A stretch of DNA of 64,000 nt from Flavobacterium sp. ACN2 (lineage in GTDB: Bacteria > Bacteroidota > Bacteroidia > Flavobacteriales > Flavobacteriaceae), in contig NZ_MRCM01000004.1 of NCBI RefSeq assembly GCF_002303885.1, forward strand, positions 301,229 to 365,228, in the 5' to 3' direction. Positions 9,839 to 19,847 of the stretch are shown here, one piece after another (position 1 is the stretch's first letter; each line of letters opens with the position of its first letter). The notes beneath the pieces are model-generated. The model was not told the origin of the DNA. It made no database searches and saw only the letters and a list, made by a program, of their open reading frames with translations. The translations under genes were made by a program, and so were the position numbers.

Positions 9839-11281
9839 TTACTGATTAATTGACCAAATTGAATATCCTTTTGGAGGACATTGTATTTTTACCCATTTGT
9901 CTGCCTGAGTAGTTGGGTACCAAGTTGAGTTTCCTGTAAAATCTTTAATTTGAGTATTAGCCCAATTGGTCTGAATCCATCTTTCTTGCCAAACGTCAGA
10001 GTTATTAATGTAAACTACCAATCCTGGATTTCCGTTGTATCCATTTCTTCGTGCAACATATTCGTCATTATCAGAATATAAAATAGAAGTTGTTCCTGTT
10101 GCTTTGTTGTTGTGGATCCAGATTAGATTGTTTAATTTGTTTTTATCTAGCCATTCTTCATAATCTCTATAAAAAATAGTTGGATAACCTTCGTGAGTTA
10201 ATATATAGGAGTACGCAAGCATTTTGCTCCAAATTTCATCAGTATCATGATTAGTTACAAAAGTTACCGCTTTGTATGGATTACGTTTCCACATCATATC
10301 ATCATTCAGCAATGCAAGATTATTTCCATCAAAAGCATCATTCATTTTGTAATAGCAAGCAAAGTCAAAAACAGAACTATTAGCTGCGTTTGCCCAATCA
10401 TTTAAAACATTTACATTTGAATCCCATAATTCTCCAACAGAAAATCCGCCTACATTGGCATTCCAAGCATTTACAACCCAAGCACCAAAACCTTTTACGT
10501 AGTCGAATCTCCAGCCATCAAATTTCATGGTATTTTTATAGTATTTACCAACTCCATCAGCTCTAATCCACAACCAGTCTTTTACATAAGGATCGGCATG
10601 GCATAAGTCAGGAAATCCTCCAAACGAGCCTTCATCATTATTGCCATAGCTATTTTTGTAGAAATTAGCATAAGTACGTTTGAATTTTCCAGACGCTATT
10701 CCATTAAAATTAGTCCAAGTATTTGTTCCAGTAAAAGGATTCGCTTCCGATTGCCCTCCACTGTTATGGTTAATTACAATATCCGCATAAACCTTAATGT
10801 TTTCTGTGTGTGCAGCTGTAATTAAATTGACCAATTCGGTTTTTGATCCGAATCTTGTTTCCGTTGTTCCATTTTGATTATAATCTCCAAAATCAAAATA
10901 ATCCGTTGGGTCATATCCCATAGAAAAAGCTCCATTTTGCGCTTTTGAAGCAGGCGGAAGCCAAATTGAGCCAATTCCAGCATTTCCCCAAGCCGTTACT
11001 TTACTGCTTACTGTATTCCACCAATTTCCTCCAGCGGGAACATCCCAGTAGAAAGCTTGCATCATAACACCTCCGCCAGGATTATCAACATATTTTCCTG
11101 TTGTAGAATTGCTTGAAACCCCTGTGCTGAAAGGTTTACCATCGTGATGCGTAACATCAATGATTTTAAATTTTTGACTTTCAGCTTTTGCGTCCGATGC
11201 GTTGATTTCATTTTCAGAACACGAATACAGAAGTGCGCTAAATGCCGTAATAAGGCATAATTTTAAAATAGGTTTTTTCAT
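9839..11281 (-). CDS. alpha-amylase lipoprotein, GH13 (archaeal/GH13_7-like)
   Basis: This is a secreted starch-hydrolysing enzyme of 480 residues. The signal peptide ends in a lipobox with Cys21, followed by acidic residues, which fits surface-lipoprotein export in Bacteroidetes. Conserved GH13 regions are visible: DIVINH at 167-172, GWRFD with nucleophile Asp260, GELWD with acid/base Glu284 and NHDTD with Asp346. MMQAFYWDVPAGG at about 73-85, the FYRDYEEW segment and the SIWSINQ end recall the Pyrococcus/Thermococcus alpha-amylases of subfamily GH13_7. It is not in a sus-like locus: no SusC/SusD genes are adjacent. It has its own terminator and a long upstream region. Confidence 0.93.
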   Translation of the reverse strand: MKKPILKLCLITAFSALLYSCSENEINASDAKAESQKFKIIDVTHHDGKPFSTGVSSNSTTGKYVDNPGGGVMMQAFYWDVPAGGNWWNTVSSKVTAWGNAGIGSIWLPPASKAQNGAFSMGYDPTDYFDFGDYNQNGTTETRFGSKTELVNLITAAHTENIKVYADIVINHNSGGQSEANPFTGTNTWTNFNGIASGKFKRTYANFYKNSYGNNDEGSFGGFPDLCHADPYVKDWLWIRADGVGKYYKNTMKFDGWRFDYVKGFGAWVVNAWNANVGGFSVGELWDSNVNVLNDWANAANSSVFDFACYYKMNDAFDGNNLALLNDDMMWKRNPYKAVTFVTNHDTDEIWSKMLAYSYILTHEGYPTIFYRDYEEWLDKNKLNNLIWIHNNKATGTTSILYSDNDEYVARRNGYNGNPGLVVYINNSDVWQERWIQTNWANTQIKDFTGNSTWYPTTQADKWVKIQCPPKGYSIWSINQ

Positions 11282-11769
11282 AATAGATGTGGTTAAGTTA
11301 AATAGTGAGCTTTATAATTGTTTAATTATAAGGTTTAAAAACGCAGATATTGCTATTTTTTTACCTTGTAAATTATTAATTACGCATCTAAAGTAAAGTT
11401 TTTTTGATTTAATTTTAATTTGCAATAAAATAGAGGTTAACGAAAACGTTGTAGTGTTGAGAACTTTTTTTTATGGTGCTTATAATTAGGTATTTATTTG
11501 ATGTTTAAAACTAAATTTAAGAAGCAATTAGAAACTGTCTTTCATTGAATTAGAAAAATTGGAAGAAATGATTTCGTACGTTGAAAGAGAACTATCCTAT
11601 AATTTTTTGTTAATACTATATCGGATAGTTGGATTATGTAATTGAATTGTTATTTTTGTTCGTTATAAGTTACGAAAGAACTATACTTTAATTATTTATG
11701 TTTGATGAACATACATAGTTTCAGAGGGATTATCTAAAACAGGCTTACATTCAAATAAAAATTAAAATA
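11282..11769. other. 488-base divergent intergenic region (amylase / SurA-like)
   Basis: No gene was found here. Possible control elements are AACG-AAAA-CGTT at 11440-11451, an inverted repeat of the type bound by LacI-family regulators, and ACTATCC (11591-11597) paired with GGATAGT (11633-11639). A perfect TATGTTTG -7 element at 11697-11704 points toward the SurA-like gene. None has independent support, and I could not find a clear promoter for the amylase. Confidence 0.4.
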
Positions 11770-13200
11770 ATGCTATTAAAAAAATTACAGCTAAAAACAA
11801 TTGATTACAAGTTTGCACTAACAATTTGTTTTTTTCTTTTTTTTACTCCAATTATCTCAGCGCAAGAAATTATTCCTGATGTTGTGGCCCAAAAACCAAT
11901 TGAAGTTCCTTCTGGTGGGAAATTGAAAATCGACGGAATTATTGCGACAGTAGGAGATTATATCGTTTTAGATTCTGATATCGATAAAGGATTTTTAGAA
12001 ATTACTGCGCAAGGCGGATCTGTAAAAGATATTACAAGATGCCAGATGCTTGGTAAACTTTTAGAAGATAAATTATATGCTCACCAAGCAATTCAGGATA
12101 GTATTATCGTAAGTGATGCGGAGGTAAGAGGAATGATGGAAGATCGTCTTAATTACATGACGCAACAGGTAGGAGATATCAATAAAGTTGTTGAATACTA
12201 TAAAAAAAGCTCGGTAGAAGAGTTTAAAACTTATTTTGCTGATATCTTAAAGGAGCAAAAATTAGCATCAGAAATGAGAGATAAAATCGTTAAAGATGTT
12301 GAAATCACTCCAGAAGAAGTTCGTAATTTCTTTAAGAAAATCCCAAAAGATGAATTGCCAACTTTTGGAGCTGAAATGGAAGTAGCGCAGATTGTTGTGG
12401 AGCCTAAAATTTCTAAAGAAGACAAGCAAAAAGTTATCGATAGATTAAATGCAATTCGACAAGACGTTCTAGAAGGTTCTAGTTTTGCAACAAAAGCAGT
12501 GTTGTATTCTCAAGATCCAGGATCTGCACCAAACGGTGGCTATTATAAAATGACAAGAAAAACTCCTTTTGTCAAAGAATTTAAAGATGTTGCATTTAGT
12601 TTGCAAGCGGGTGAGATCTCTCAACCATTTGAAACTACTTTTGGATACCATATTATTATGGTAGAAAAAATCAAAGGGCAAGAGGTAGAGCTTCGTCATA
12701 TTTTGATTGCTCCAACTGTTTCTGAAGCAGCTTTAAAAGAAGCAAAAGAAAGAATTACAAATATTAGAAATAAAATCATCAATAAAGAGCTGACTTTTGC
12801 TGACGCGGCAAGAACAGAATCTGATGAAAAGGAAACTAGAGCAAACGGAGGAACATTGGTAAATCCAACCACACAAGATACTCGATTTGAGTTGACAAAA
12901 ATGGATCCGACTTTATACAGTCAGGTTTCAAATTTGAAAGGAGATGAAATTTCTCAACCACTTTTAAATACTGATGATAAAGGTAAAAAAACATATAAGT
13001 TAATTACAGTTACCAACAGAATTGAAGATCATACTGCAGATTATGCTAAAGATTATACTAAGATCAAAGAATTAGCATTAAAAGAAAAGCAGATTAATGC
13101 CATTGCAAAATGGTTTGATGCTAAAATTAAAGACACTTACATCAAAATTATCGGCGAGTATAAAGACTGTTCTTTTGCAAACAATTGGTTGAAAAAATAA
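11770..13200 (+). CDS. SurA-like periplasmic peptidyl-prolyl isomerase (parvulin)
   Basis: This is a 476-residue exported folding factor for outer-membrane proteins. A hydrophobic signal segment (residues 13-31) ends at ISAQ. A SurA N-terminal chaperone-like region (about 50-190, starting IDGIIATVGDYIVLDSDI) follows, then two parvulin domains (about 195-300 and 302-400). The first has GGYYKMTRKTPFVKEF and GYHIIMVEK; the second has LRHILIAP. The length and two parvulin domains match SurA. It has its own terminator at 13217-13258 and precedes a MoxR gene. The exact E. coli symbol is withheld because Bacteroidetes carry several such paralogs. Confidence 0.88.
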   Translation: MLLKKLQLKTIDYKFALTICFFLFFTPIISAQEIIPDVVAQKPIEVPSGGKLKIDGIIATVGDYIVLDSDIDKGFLEITAQGGSVKDITRCQMLGKLLEDKLYAHQAIQDSIIVSDAEVRGMMEDRLNYMTQQVGDINKVVEYYKKSSVEEFKTYFADILKEQKLASEMRDKIVKDVEITPEEVRNFFKKIPKDELPTFGAEMEVAQIVVEPKISKEDKQKVIDRLNAIRQDVLEGSSFATKAVLYSQDPGSAPNGGYYKMTRKTPFVKEFKDVAFSLQAGEISQPFETTFGYHIIMVEKIKGQEVELRHILIAPTVSEAALKEAKERITNIRNKIINKELTFADAARTESDEKETRANGGTLVNPTTQDTRFELTKMDPTLYSQVSNLKGDEISQPLLNTDDKGKKTYKLITVTNRIEDHTADYAKDYTKIKELALKEKQINAIAKWFDAKIKDTYIKIIGEYKDCSFANNWLKK

Positions 13201-13216
13201 GTTTTAATAAATAAAT

Positions 13217-13258
13217 AAAAAGAGTTAGTTTTATGAATTCATAGAATTAACTCTTTTT
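13217..13258 (+). terminator. terminator after the SurA-like gene
   Basis: AAAAAGAGTTA and TAACTCTTTTT form a perfect 11-bp stem, with a further inner palindrome around GAATTC. Confidence 0.85.
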
Positions 13259-13278
13259 AATTTTAAATACATTCATAA

Positions 13279-14232
13279 ATGTCTGACGTAACAGCAATTC
13301 ACAATTTAGTTCAAAAAAGAAATGAATTAAAAAAAGAAATAGCGAAAATCATTGTAGGGCAAGACGCCGTTGTAGATCAAATTTTACTGTGTATATTTTC
13401 TGGAGGACACGCACTTTTAATTGGAGTTCCTGGTTTAGCAAAAACCTTAATGATTAATACTTTGTCTCAGGCTTTAGGTCTGGATTTTAAAAGAATTCAG
13501 TTTACGCCAGATTTGATGCCTTCTGATATTTTAGGAAGCGAAATTTTAGATGAAAATAGGAATTTCAAATTCATTAAAGGGCCCATTTTTTCTAATATTA
13601 TTTTGGCCGATGAGATAAACAGAACGCCGCCAAAAACACAAGCAGCTTTGCTGGAAGCAATGCAAGAAAGATCGGTGACAATTGCAGGACAACATCATAA
13701 ATTAGATTTGCCATATTTTGTTTTAGCGACTCAAAACCCTATTGAACAAGAAGGAACTTATCCTTTGCCAGAAGCGCAATTAGACCGTTTTATGTTTGCT
13801 ATTAAATTGGAATATCCAACTTTTGAAGAAGAAGTTCAAGTTGTAAAAAGAACAACTTCTGATGTTAAAACAGAAATTAATCCGTTATTTACAGCTCAGG
13901 AAATTATCGATTTTCAGCACCTAATTCGTAGAATTCCTGTTGCAGATAATGTTATAGAATATGCGGTAACTCTAGTAAGCAAAACTCGTCCAGATAATAG
14001 TTTAACTAACGATTTTGTGAAAAACTATTTAGATTGGGGAGCAGGGCCAAGAGCTTCGCAAAACTTAATTCTAGCAGCAAAAGCCCATGCGGCTTTTAAT
14101 GGGAAATTCTCACCAGATATTGAGGATGTTCAAGCTGTTGCGACCGGTATCTTGAGACACAGAATTATTAAAAACTATAAAGCTGATGCTGAAGGTATAA
14201 CAGAAGAAGTTATTATTAAAAAATTAATGTAA
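13279..14232 (+). CDS. MoxR-family AAA+ ATPase
   Basis: This 317-residue AAA+ ATPase belongs to the MoxR group, chaperone-like ATPases usually paired with VWA-domain proteins. Visible motifs are the Walker A-type GVPGLAKT near residue 50, Walker B ADEINRTPPKTQAALLEAMQE near 111-131, the sensor segment ATQNPIEQEGTYPLPEAQLDRF, and a C-terminal GAGPRASQ lid motif. The usual DUF58 and VWA partner genes do not follow here: it ends at a terminator and the next genes are aconitases. It is therefore a stand-alone MoxR in this window. Confidence 0.93.
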   Translation: MSDVTAIHNLVQKRNELKKEIAKIIVGQDAVVDQILLCIFSGGHALLIGVPGLAKTLMINTLSQALGLDFKRIQFTPDLMPSDILGSEILDENRNFKFIKGPIFSNIILADEINRTPPKTQAALLEAMQERSVTIAGQHHKLDLPYFVLATQNPIEQEGTYPLPEAQLDRFMFAIKLEYPTFEEEVQVVKRTTSDVKTEINPLFTAQEIIDFQHLIRRIPVADNVIEYAVTLVSKTRPDNSLTNDFVKNYLDWGAGPRASQNLILAAKAHAAFNGKFSPDIEDVQAVATGILRHRIIKNYKADAEGITEEVIIKKLM

Positions 14233-14254
14233 AATTTAAAATTTACATTAATAG

Positions 14255-14285
14255 AATCCTGATAATTTATTATCAGGATTTTTTG
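14255..14285 (+). terminator. terminator after moxR-like gene
   Basis: AATCCTGATAA and TTATCAGGATT form a perfect stem with a four-base loop, then a T run. Confidence 0.9.
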
Positions 14286-14610
14286 TTTTTAGCAAGTCAA
14301 AAACTCTTCTCAAAAGACGTTTAAAATCTCAACTATAACGTTATAATTGCTTATTTAGAAAGATTCTTCTTGAAAATAGGGGTAAAAACTTACTTGTTTT
14401 CTAACATCAAATTTCGACTTTGTTAAAGAAAAGATCTTTAAATGTTAATAATTCATTATTTTGATGTAAAATTGAGTTTTTGTCAAAAACAAGCAGTGAA
14501 AATCGTTTTTTAGCAATAATAATTTTTGAAAAGGCTTGTTCTATTAAATTTTTTTTAATTATCGTCTTTAATGCTTAAATTTGCCTCAAAAAAATAAATC
14601 CGCTTTTATT
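14286..14610. other. 325-base spacer before acnB
   Basis: AT-rich and without a gene. A perfect TAAATTTG -7 element lies at its end (14576-14583); nothing else is recognised. Confidence 0.5.
14576..14583 (+). promoter_or_regulatory. promoter -7 element of acnB
   Basis: TAAATTTG matches TAnnTTTG exactly and lies 27 bases before the ATG at 14611. It covers the TTG at 14581, which would otherwise be a possible start, so it helps decide the start of acnB. No TTG lies at the proper -33 distance. Confidence 0.55.
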
Positions 14611-17382
14611 ATGAATATTTATCAGGATTACATTCAAGAAATTGAAGAAAGAAAAAATCAAGGGTTACACCCTAAACCAATCGATGGAGCTGACTTATTA
14701 AGCGAAATCATTGCTCAAATTAAAGATGTTGATAACGCAAATCGCAAAGACTCTCTTAAGTTTTTTATTTACAATACTTTACCTGGTACTACAAGTGCCG
14801 CAGGTGAAAAAGCAAAGTTTTTAAAAGAAATTATTTTAGGTGAATCTTTAGTAAAAGAGATTACACCTGCTTTTGCTTTTGAATTATTATCACACATGAA
14901 GGGTGGACCTTCAATTGAAGTGTTATTAGATCTAGCTTTAGGAAATGATACTGCAATTGCTCAACAAGCAGCAGACGTTCTTAAAACTCAAGTTTTCCTT
15001 TATGATGCAGATACTGACCGTTTAAGAGAAGCGTTCAAAAATGATAATGCATTCGCTAAAGAAATTATCGAAAGTTATGCAAAAGCTGAATTCTTCACTA
15101 AACTTCCAGAAATAGCTGAAGAAATCAAAGTTGTTACATATATTGCTGGTGAAGGGGATATCTCTACAGATTTACTTTCTCCAGGAAACCAAGCTCACTC
15201 TCGTTCAGACCGTGAACTTCATGGTAAATGTATGATTACGCCTGAAGCACAAAAGGAAATTCAGGCATTACAAGCAAAACACCCAGATGCAAGCGTAATG
15301 CTAATTGCTGAAAAAGGTACAATGGGAGTTGGTTCTTCTAGAATGTCAGGTGTAAACAACGTGGCACTTTGGACAGGAAAACAAGCAAGTGAATATGTTC
15401 CATTTGTAAATATTGCTCCAATTGTTGGGGGTACAAACGGTATTTCTCCAATTTTCCTTACTACAGTTGACGTAACTGGTGGTATTGGAATTGACCTTAA
15501 AAACTGGGTTAAAAAATTAGATGCAGACGGAAAACCAGTATTGAACGAAAATAATGAACCAATTCTTGAGCAAACATATTCTGTTGCTACAGGAACTGTT
15601 CTTACTATTAATACTCAAACTAAAAAATTATACAACGGAGATCAAGAATTAATTGATATTTCTAGATCATTTACTCCTCAGAAAAAAGAGTTCATTAGAG
15701 CTGGAGGATCGTACGCAATTGTATTTGGTAAAAAACTTCAAACTTTTGCTGCTAAATTATTGGATATCGAAGCTCCTGCAGTATTTGCTCCATCTAAAGA
15801 AATTTCTAACGAAGGACAAGGTTTAACTGCAGTTGAAAAAATCTTCAACAAAAATGCTGTAGGTATTGCTCCAGGAAAAGTTTTACACGCCGGATCTGAT
15901 GTTCGTGTAGAAGTAAACATCGTAGGTTCTCAAGATACTACAGGTCTTATGACGGCTCAAGAATTAGAGTCTATGGCTGCTACAGTTATTTCTCCAATTG
16001 TTGACGGTGCTTACCAATCTGGTTGTCATACTGCATCAGTTTGGGATAAAAAAGCTCAGGCTAACATTCCTAAATTAATGAAGTTTATGAACAATTTTGG
16101 TTTGATCACGGCTCGTGACCCAAAAGGTGTTTATCATTCAATGACAGACGTAATCCACAAAGTGCTTAATGATATTACTATCGACGAATGGGCAATCATT
16201 ATCGGTGGTGACTCTCACACGAGAATGTCTAAAGGTGTTGCTTTTGGTGCTGACTCAGGAACTGTTGCTCTTGCATTGGCTACGGGAGAGGCTTCTATGC
16301 CAATTCCAGAATCTGTAAAAGTAACTTTCAAAGGAGACATGAAAGGTTATATGGATTTCCGTGATGTGGTTCACGCTACACAAGCTCAAATGCTTAAGCA
16401 ATTCAACGGTGAGAACGTATTCCAAGGAAGAATCATTGAGGTTCACATCGGAACTCTTACTGCCGACCAAGCGTTTACATTTACAGACTGGACTGCAGAG
16501 ATGAAAGCAAAAGCTTCTATCTGTATTTCAGAAGACGATACTTTGATCGAATCATTGGATATTGCTAAAGGCAGAATCCAGATCATGATTGATAAAGGAA
16601 TGGATAACGATAGACAAGTTCTTCAAGGTTTAATCAACAAAGCAGATAAGAGAATCACTGAAATTAAATCTGGCGAAAAACCAGCTTTAACTCCAGATGC
16701 CAATGCTAAATATTATGCTGAAGTTGTAGTTGATTTGGATCTAATTGCAGAGCCAATGATTGCTGACCCAGATGTTAATAATAAAGACGTTTCTAAACGT
16801 TATACTCACGATACTATCAGACCATTATCTTTCTATGGTGGAGAGAAAAAAGTAGATCTTGGATTTATTGGTTCTTGTATGGTTCACAAAGGAGATATGA
16901 AAATCCTTGCTCAGATGTTGAAAAACGTTGAAGCACAAACAGGAAAAGTTGAATTTAACGCTCCTCTTGTAGTTGCTCCTCCTACTTACAACATCGTTGA
17001 TGAGTTAAAAGCTGAAGGTGACTGGGAAGTTTTACAAAAATACTCTGGTTTCGAATTTGACGATAACGCTCCTAAAGGTGCAGCTCGTACAGAATACGAA
17101 AACATGTTATACTTAGAGCGTCCAGGATGTAACCTTTGTATGGGTAACCAAGAAAAAGCAGCTAAAGGAGATACAGTAATGGCGACATCTACTCGTTTAT
17201 TCCAAGGAAGAGTTGTAGAAGATAAAGAAGGTAAAAAAGGAGAATCGTTGCTTTCTTCTACTCCAGTTGTGGTTCTTTCTACAATCTTAGGTAGAACTCC
17301 AACAATGGAAGAATATACTGCAGCGGTAGATGGTATTAACTTAACTAAGTTCGCACCTTCTAACAAACAATTAGTTATGTAA
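14611..17382 (+). CDS. acnB: bifunctional aconitate hydratase 2 / 2-methylisocitrate dehydratase
   Basis: This is an AcnB-type aconitase of 923 residues. It interconverts citrate and isocitrate in the TCA cycle and may also act on 2-methylisocitrate. It begins with the AcnB-specific N-terminal HEAT-like helical domain (residues 1-160), then the swivel domain (about 165-380) and the catalytic domains. The iron-sulfur ligands are seen as Cys in GSCMVHKGD and the pair in ERPGCNLCMGNQ. The start at ATG 14611 (MNIYQDYIQEIEE) is favoured over TTG 14581 because a -7 promoter box overlaps the latter. It is followed by its own terminator and then by a second, different aconitase. Confidence 0.96.
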   Translation: MNIYQDYIQEIEERKNQGLHPKPIDGADLLSEIIAQIKDVDNANRKDSLKFFIYNTLPGTTSAAGEKAKFLKEIILGESLVKEITPAFAFELLSHMKGGPSIEVLLDLALGNDTAIAQQAADVLKTQVFLYDADTDRLREAFKNDNAFAKEIIESYAKAEFFTKLPEIAEEIKVVTYIAGEGDISTDLLSPGNQAHSRSDRELHGKCMITPEAQKEIQALQAKHPDASVMLIAEKGTMGVGSSRMSGVNNVALWTGKQASEYVPFVNIAPIVGGTNGISPIFLTTVDVTGGIGIDLKNWVKKLDADGKPVLNENNEPILEQTYSVATGTVLTINTQTKKLYNGDQELIDISRSFTPQKKEFIRAGGSYAIVFGKKLQTFAAKLLDIEAPAVFAPSKEISNEGQGLTAVEKIFNKNAVGIAPGKVLHAGSDVRVEVNIVGSQDTTGLMTAQELESMAATVISPIVDGAYQSGCHTASVWDKKAQANIPKLMKFMNNFGLITARDPKGVYHSMTDVIHKVLNDITIDEWAIIIGGDSHTRMSKGVAFGADSGTVALALATGEASMPIPESVKVTFKGDMKGYMDFRDVVHATQAQMLKQFNGENVFQGRIIEVHIGTLTADQAFTFTDWTAEMKAKASICISEDDTLIESLDIAKGRIQIMIDKGMDNDRQVLQGLINKADKRITEIKSGEKPALTPDANAKYYAEVVVDLDLIAEPMIADPDVNNKDVSKRYTHDTIRPLSFYGGEKKVDLGFIGSCMVHKGDMKILAQMLKNVEAQTGKVEFNAPLVVAPPTYNIVDELKAEGDWEVLQKYSGFEFDDNAPKGAARTEYENMLYLERPGCNLCMGNQEKAAKGDTVMATSTRLFQGRVVEDKEGKKGESLLSSTPVVVLSTILGRTPTMEEYTAAVDGINLTKFAPSNKQLVM

Positions 17383-17408
17383 TCGAAAGATTATTTAATA
17401 ATATATTG

Positions 17409-17439
17409 AAAGCCCGAGTCGTAAAACTCGGGCTTTTTT
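17409..17439 (+). terminator. terminator of acnB
   Basis: AAAGCCCGAGT and ACTCGGGCTTT form a perfect 11-bp stem, then a T run. It separates the two aconitase genes. Confidence 0.92.
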
Positions 17440-17505
17440 AGTAATAATTGTTCTATTTTTTGTAACTTGTCATGTTCAAAAAAGAATAATAAAAACAAAA
17501 AATCT

Positions 17506-19770
17506 ATGGCTTTTGATATCGAAATGATTAAAAAAGTGTACGAAAACATGCCAGGTCGCGTTGATAAAGCGCGCGAGATTGTTGGTCGTCCGCTTACTTT
17601 AACAGAGAAAATTTTATACAATCACCTTTGGGATGGAAATCCTACTAAGGCGTTTGGAAGAGGAATTGATTACGTTGATTTTGCACCCGATCGCGTAGCT
17701 TGTCAAGATGCAACTGCACAAATGGCATTATTACAATTTATGCATGCTGGTAAATCTAAAGTGGCAGTTCCAACAACGGTTCATTGTGATCACTTAATTC
17801 AGGCAAAAGTAGATGCTGTAACCGATTTGGCAAGAGCAAAAACACAGAGTAATGAAGTTTTCGACTTCTTATCTTCTGTTTCTAATAAATACGGAATTGG
17901 TTTCTGGAAGCCAGGAGCTGGAATTATTCACCAAGTTGTACTTGAAAATTATGCATTTCCAGGCGGAATGATGATTGGTACCGATTCTCATACTGTAAAT
18001 GCAGGTGGTTTAGGAATGGTCGCAATTGGTGTTGGTGGAGCAGATGCAGTGGATGTTATGTCTGGTATGGCTTGGGAACTTAAATTCCCTAAATTAATTG
18101 GAGTTAAATTAACCGGTAAATTATCGGGATGGACGGCTCCAAAAGATGTTATTCTTAAAGTTGCAGGTATTCTTACTGTAAAAGGTGGTACTGGAGCTAT
18201 TGTAGAATATTTTGGAGAAGGTGCAACAGCTATGTCTTGTACAGGTAAAGGAACAATTTGTAATATGGGAGCCGAGATTGGAGCTACAACTTCAACTTTT
18301 GGTTATGATGATTCAATGAGCCGTTACTTACGTTCGACAAATAGAGCAGAAGTGGCTGGTGCTGCAGATAAAATTGCTTCTTATTTAACAGGAGATCCAG
18401 AGGTATATGCAGATCCAGAAAAATATTTTGATCAAGTTATCGAAATAAACTTATCTACATTAGAACCGCATTTAAATGGTCCTTTTACTCCGGATTTAGC
18501 TACTCCAATTTCTAAAATGAAAGAAGAAGCGGTTAAAAATAATTGGCCATTACAAATTCAAGTTGGTCTAATAGGTTCTTGTACAAACTCTTCTTATGAA
18601 GATATTTCTCGTGCAGCTTCATTGGCAAGACAAGTTGCTGATAAAAATTTAAAAACAAAATCACAGTTTACAATCACTCCAGGTTCTGAAGTAGTTCGTT
18701 CTACAATCGAAAGAGATGGATTTATTGATACTTTCCATAAAATTGGGGCAACAGTTTTTGCAAATGCCTGCGGACCATGTATTGGTATGTGGGATAGAGA
18801 AGGAGCAGAAAAAGAAGAAAGAAATACCATTGTGCACTCTTTCAATCGTAACTTCTCAAAACGTGCAGATGGTAATCCAAATACTTTGGCCTTTGTAGGA
18901 TCGCCAGAATTGGTAACGGCTTTAGCTATTGCAGGTGATTTAAGTTTTAATCCATTGACAGATAAATTAATCAACGAAGATGGAGAAGAAGTAATGCTTG
19001 ACGAGCCAACAGGAGACGAACTTCCTGCTAAAGGCTTCTATGCTGAAGATCCAGGTTTTCAAGCTCCGGCGGAAGATGGTTCAAGTGTTCAAGTAGTGGT
19101 TAATCCAGCTTCAGAGCGTTTACAATTATTAGCTCCATTTGATGCTTGGGATGGTAAAAATATTACTGGTGCTAAATTGTTAATTAAAGCATTCGGAAAA
19201 TGTACTACAGACCACATTTCTATGGCTGGACCTTGGTTGCGTTTCCGTGGGCACTTAGATAATATTTCAAACAATATGCTGATCGGAGCTGTGAATGCTT
19301 ATAATCAAAAAACAAATTCGGTTAAAAACCAATTGACTGGCGAATATGATGCTGTTCCTGCTGTAGCTCGTTCATACAAAGCGGCTGGAGTTCCATCTAT
19401 CGTAGTCGGAGATCATAACTACGGAGAAGGTTCTTCTCGTGAGCATGCGGCTATGGAACCACGTTTCCTAGGAGTTAAAGCGGTATTGGTTAAATCTTTC
19501 GCTCGTATTCACGAAACAAACCTTAAAAAACAAGGTCTGTTAGGATTGACATTTGCAAACGAAGCAGATTACGATAAAATCCAAGAAGATGACACTATTA
19601 ACTTCTTAGATTTAACAGAATTTGCTCCGGGCAAACCATTAACATTAGAATTTGTTCATGCAGATGGTACAAAAGATATTATCTTGGCAAACCATACTTA
19701 CAACGCAGGCCAAATTGGCTGGTTTGTTGCAGGTTCTGCATTAAATTTAATTGCAGCTGGAAAAGCTTAA
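17506..19770 (+). CDS. acnA: aconitate hydratase, mitochondrial-like type
   Basis: This is a second aconitase, 754 residues, with the domain order of mitochondrial aconitase (catalytic domains first, swivel domain last). That is unlike the AcnB just upstream. Iron-sulfur ligands are Cys in [11 protein letters not shown] and two in [12 protein letters not shown]. The substrate-binding segment [14 protein letters not shown] is in the C-terminal swivel domain. I start at ATG 17506 ([18 protein letters not shown]), not TTG 17467, whose extra residues ([11 protein letters not shown]) look like leader. It has separate terminators on both sides, so it can be controlled independently of acnB. The symbol acnA is used loosely for the non-AcnB form. 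Confidence 0.94.
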   Translation: MAFDIEMIKKVYENMPGRVDKAREIVGRPLTLTEKILYNHLWDGNPTKAFGRGIDYVDFAPDRVACQDATAQMALLQFMHAGKSKVAVPTTVHCDHLIQAKVDAVTDLARAKTQSNEVFDFLSSVSNKYGIGFWKPGAGIIHQVVLENYAFPGGMMIGTDSHTVNAGGLGMVAIGVGGADAVDVMSGMAWELKFPKLIGVKLTGKLSGWTAPKDVILKVAGILTVKGGTGAIVEYFGEGATAMSCTGKGTICNMGAEIGATTSTFGYDDSMSRYLRSTNRAEVAGAADKIASYLTGDPEVYADPEKYFDQVIEINLSTLEPHLNGPFTPDLATPISKMKEEAVKNNWPLQIQVGLIGSCTNSSYEDISRAASLARQVADKNLKTKSQFTITPGSEVVRSTIERDGFIDTFHKIGATVFANACGPCIGMWDREGAEKEERNTIVHSFNRNFSKRADGNPNTLAFVGSPELVTALAIAGDLSFNPLTDKLINEDGEEVMLDEPTGDELPAKGFYAEDPGFQAPAEDGSSVQVVVNPASERLQLLAPFDAWDGKNITGAKLLIKAFGKCTTDHISMAGPWLRFRGHLDNISNNMLIGAVNAYNQKTNSVKNQLTGEYDAVPAVARSYKAAGVPSIVVGDHNYGEGSSREHAAMEPRFLGVKAVLVKSFARIHETNLKKQGLLGLTFANEADYDKIQEDDTINFLDLTEFAPGKPLTLEFVHADGTKDIILANHTYNAGQIGWFVAGSALNLIAAGKA

Positions 19771-19792
19771 TATTTTAAATTTAATATAATAT

Positions 19793-19826
19793 AAAAGCCC
19801 TGTGAAAACAGGGCTTTTGTTTTTTT
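19793..19826. terminator. bidirectional terminator (acnA / kelch protein 1)
   Basis: AAAAGCCCTGT and ACAGGGCTTTT form a perfect stem with a short loop, T-rich on the plus side. It lies between two convergent genes. Confidence 0.9.
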
Positions 19827-19847
19827 ATAAGCAACATGTTGATGCGA

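Noticed and set aside
11440..11451. LacI-family operator AACG-AAAA-CGTT controlling the amylase
   Set aside because: One short inverted repeat in a 488-base AT-rich region, 159 bases from the gene, with no regulator gene nearby; not strong enough for a separate call.
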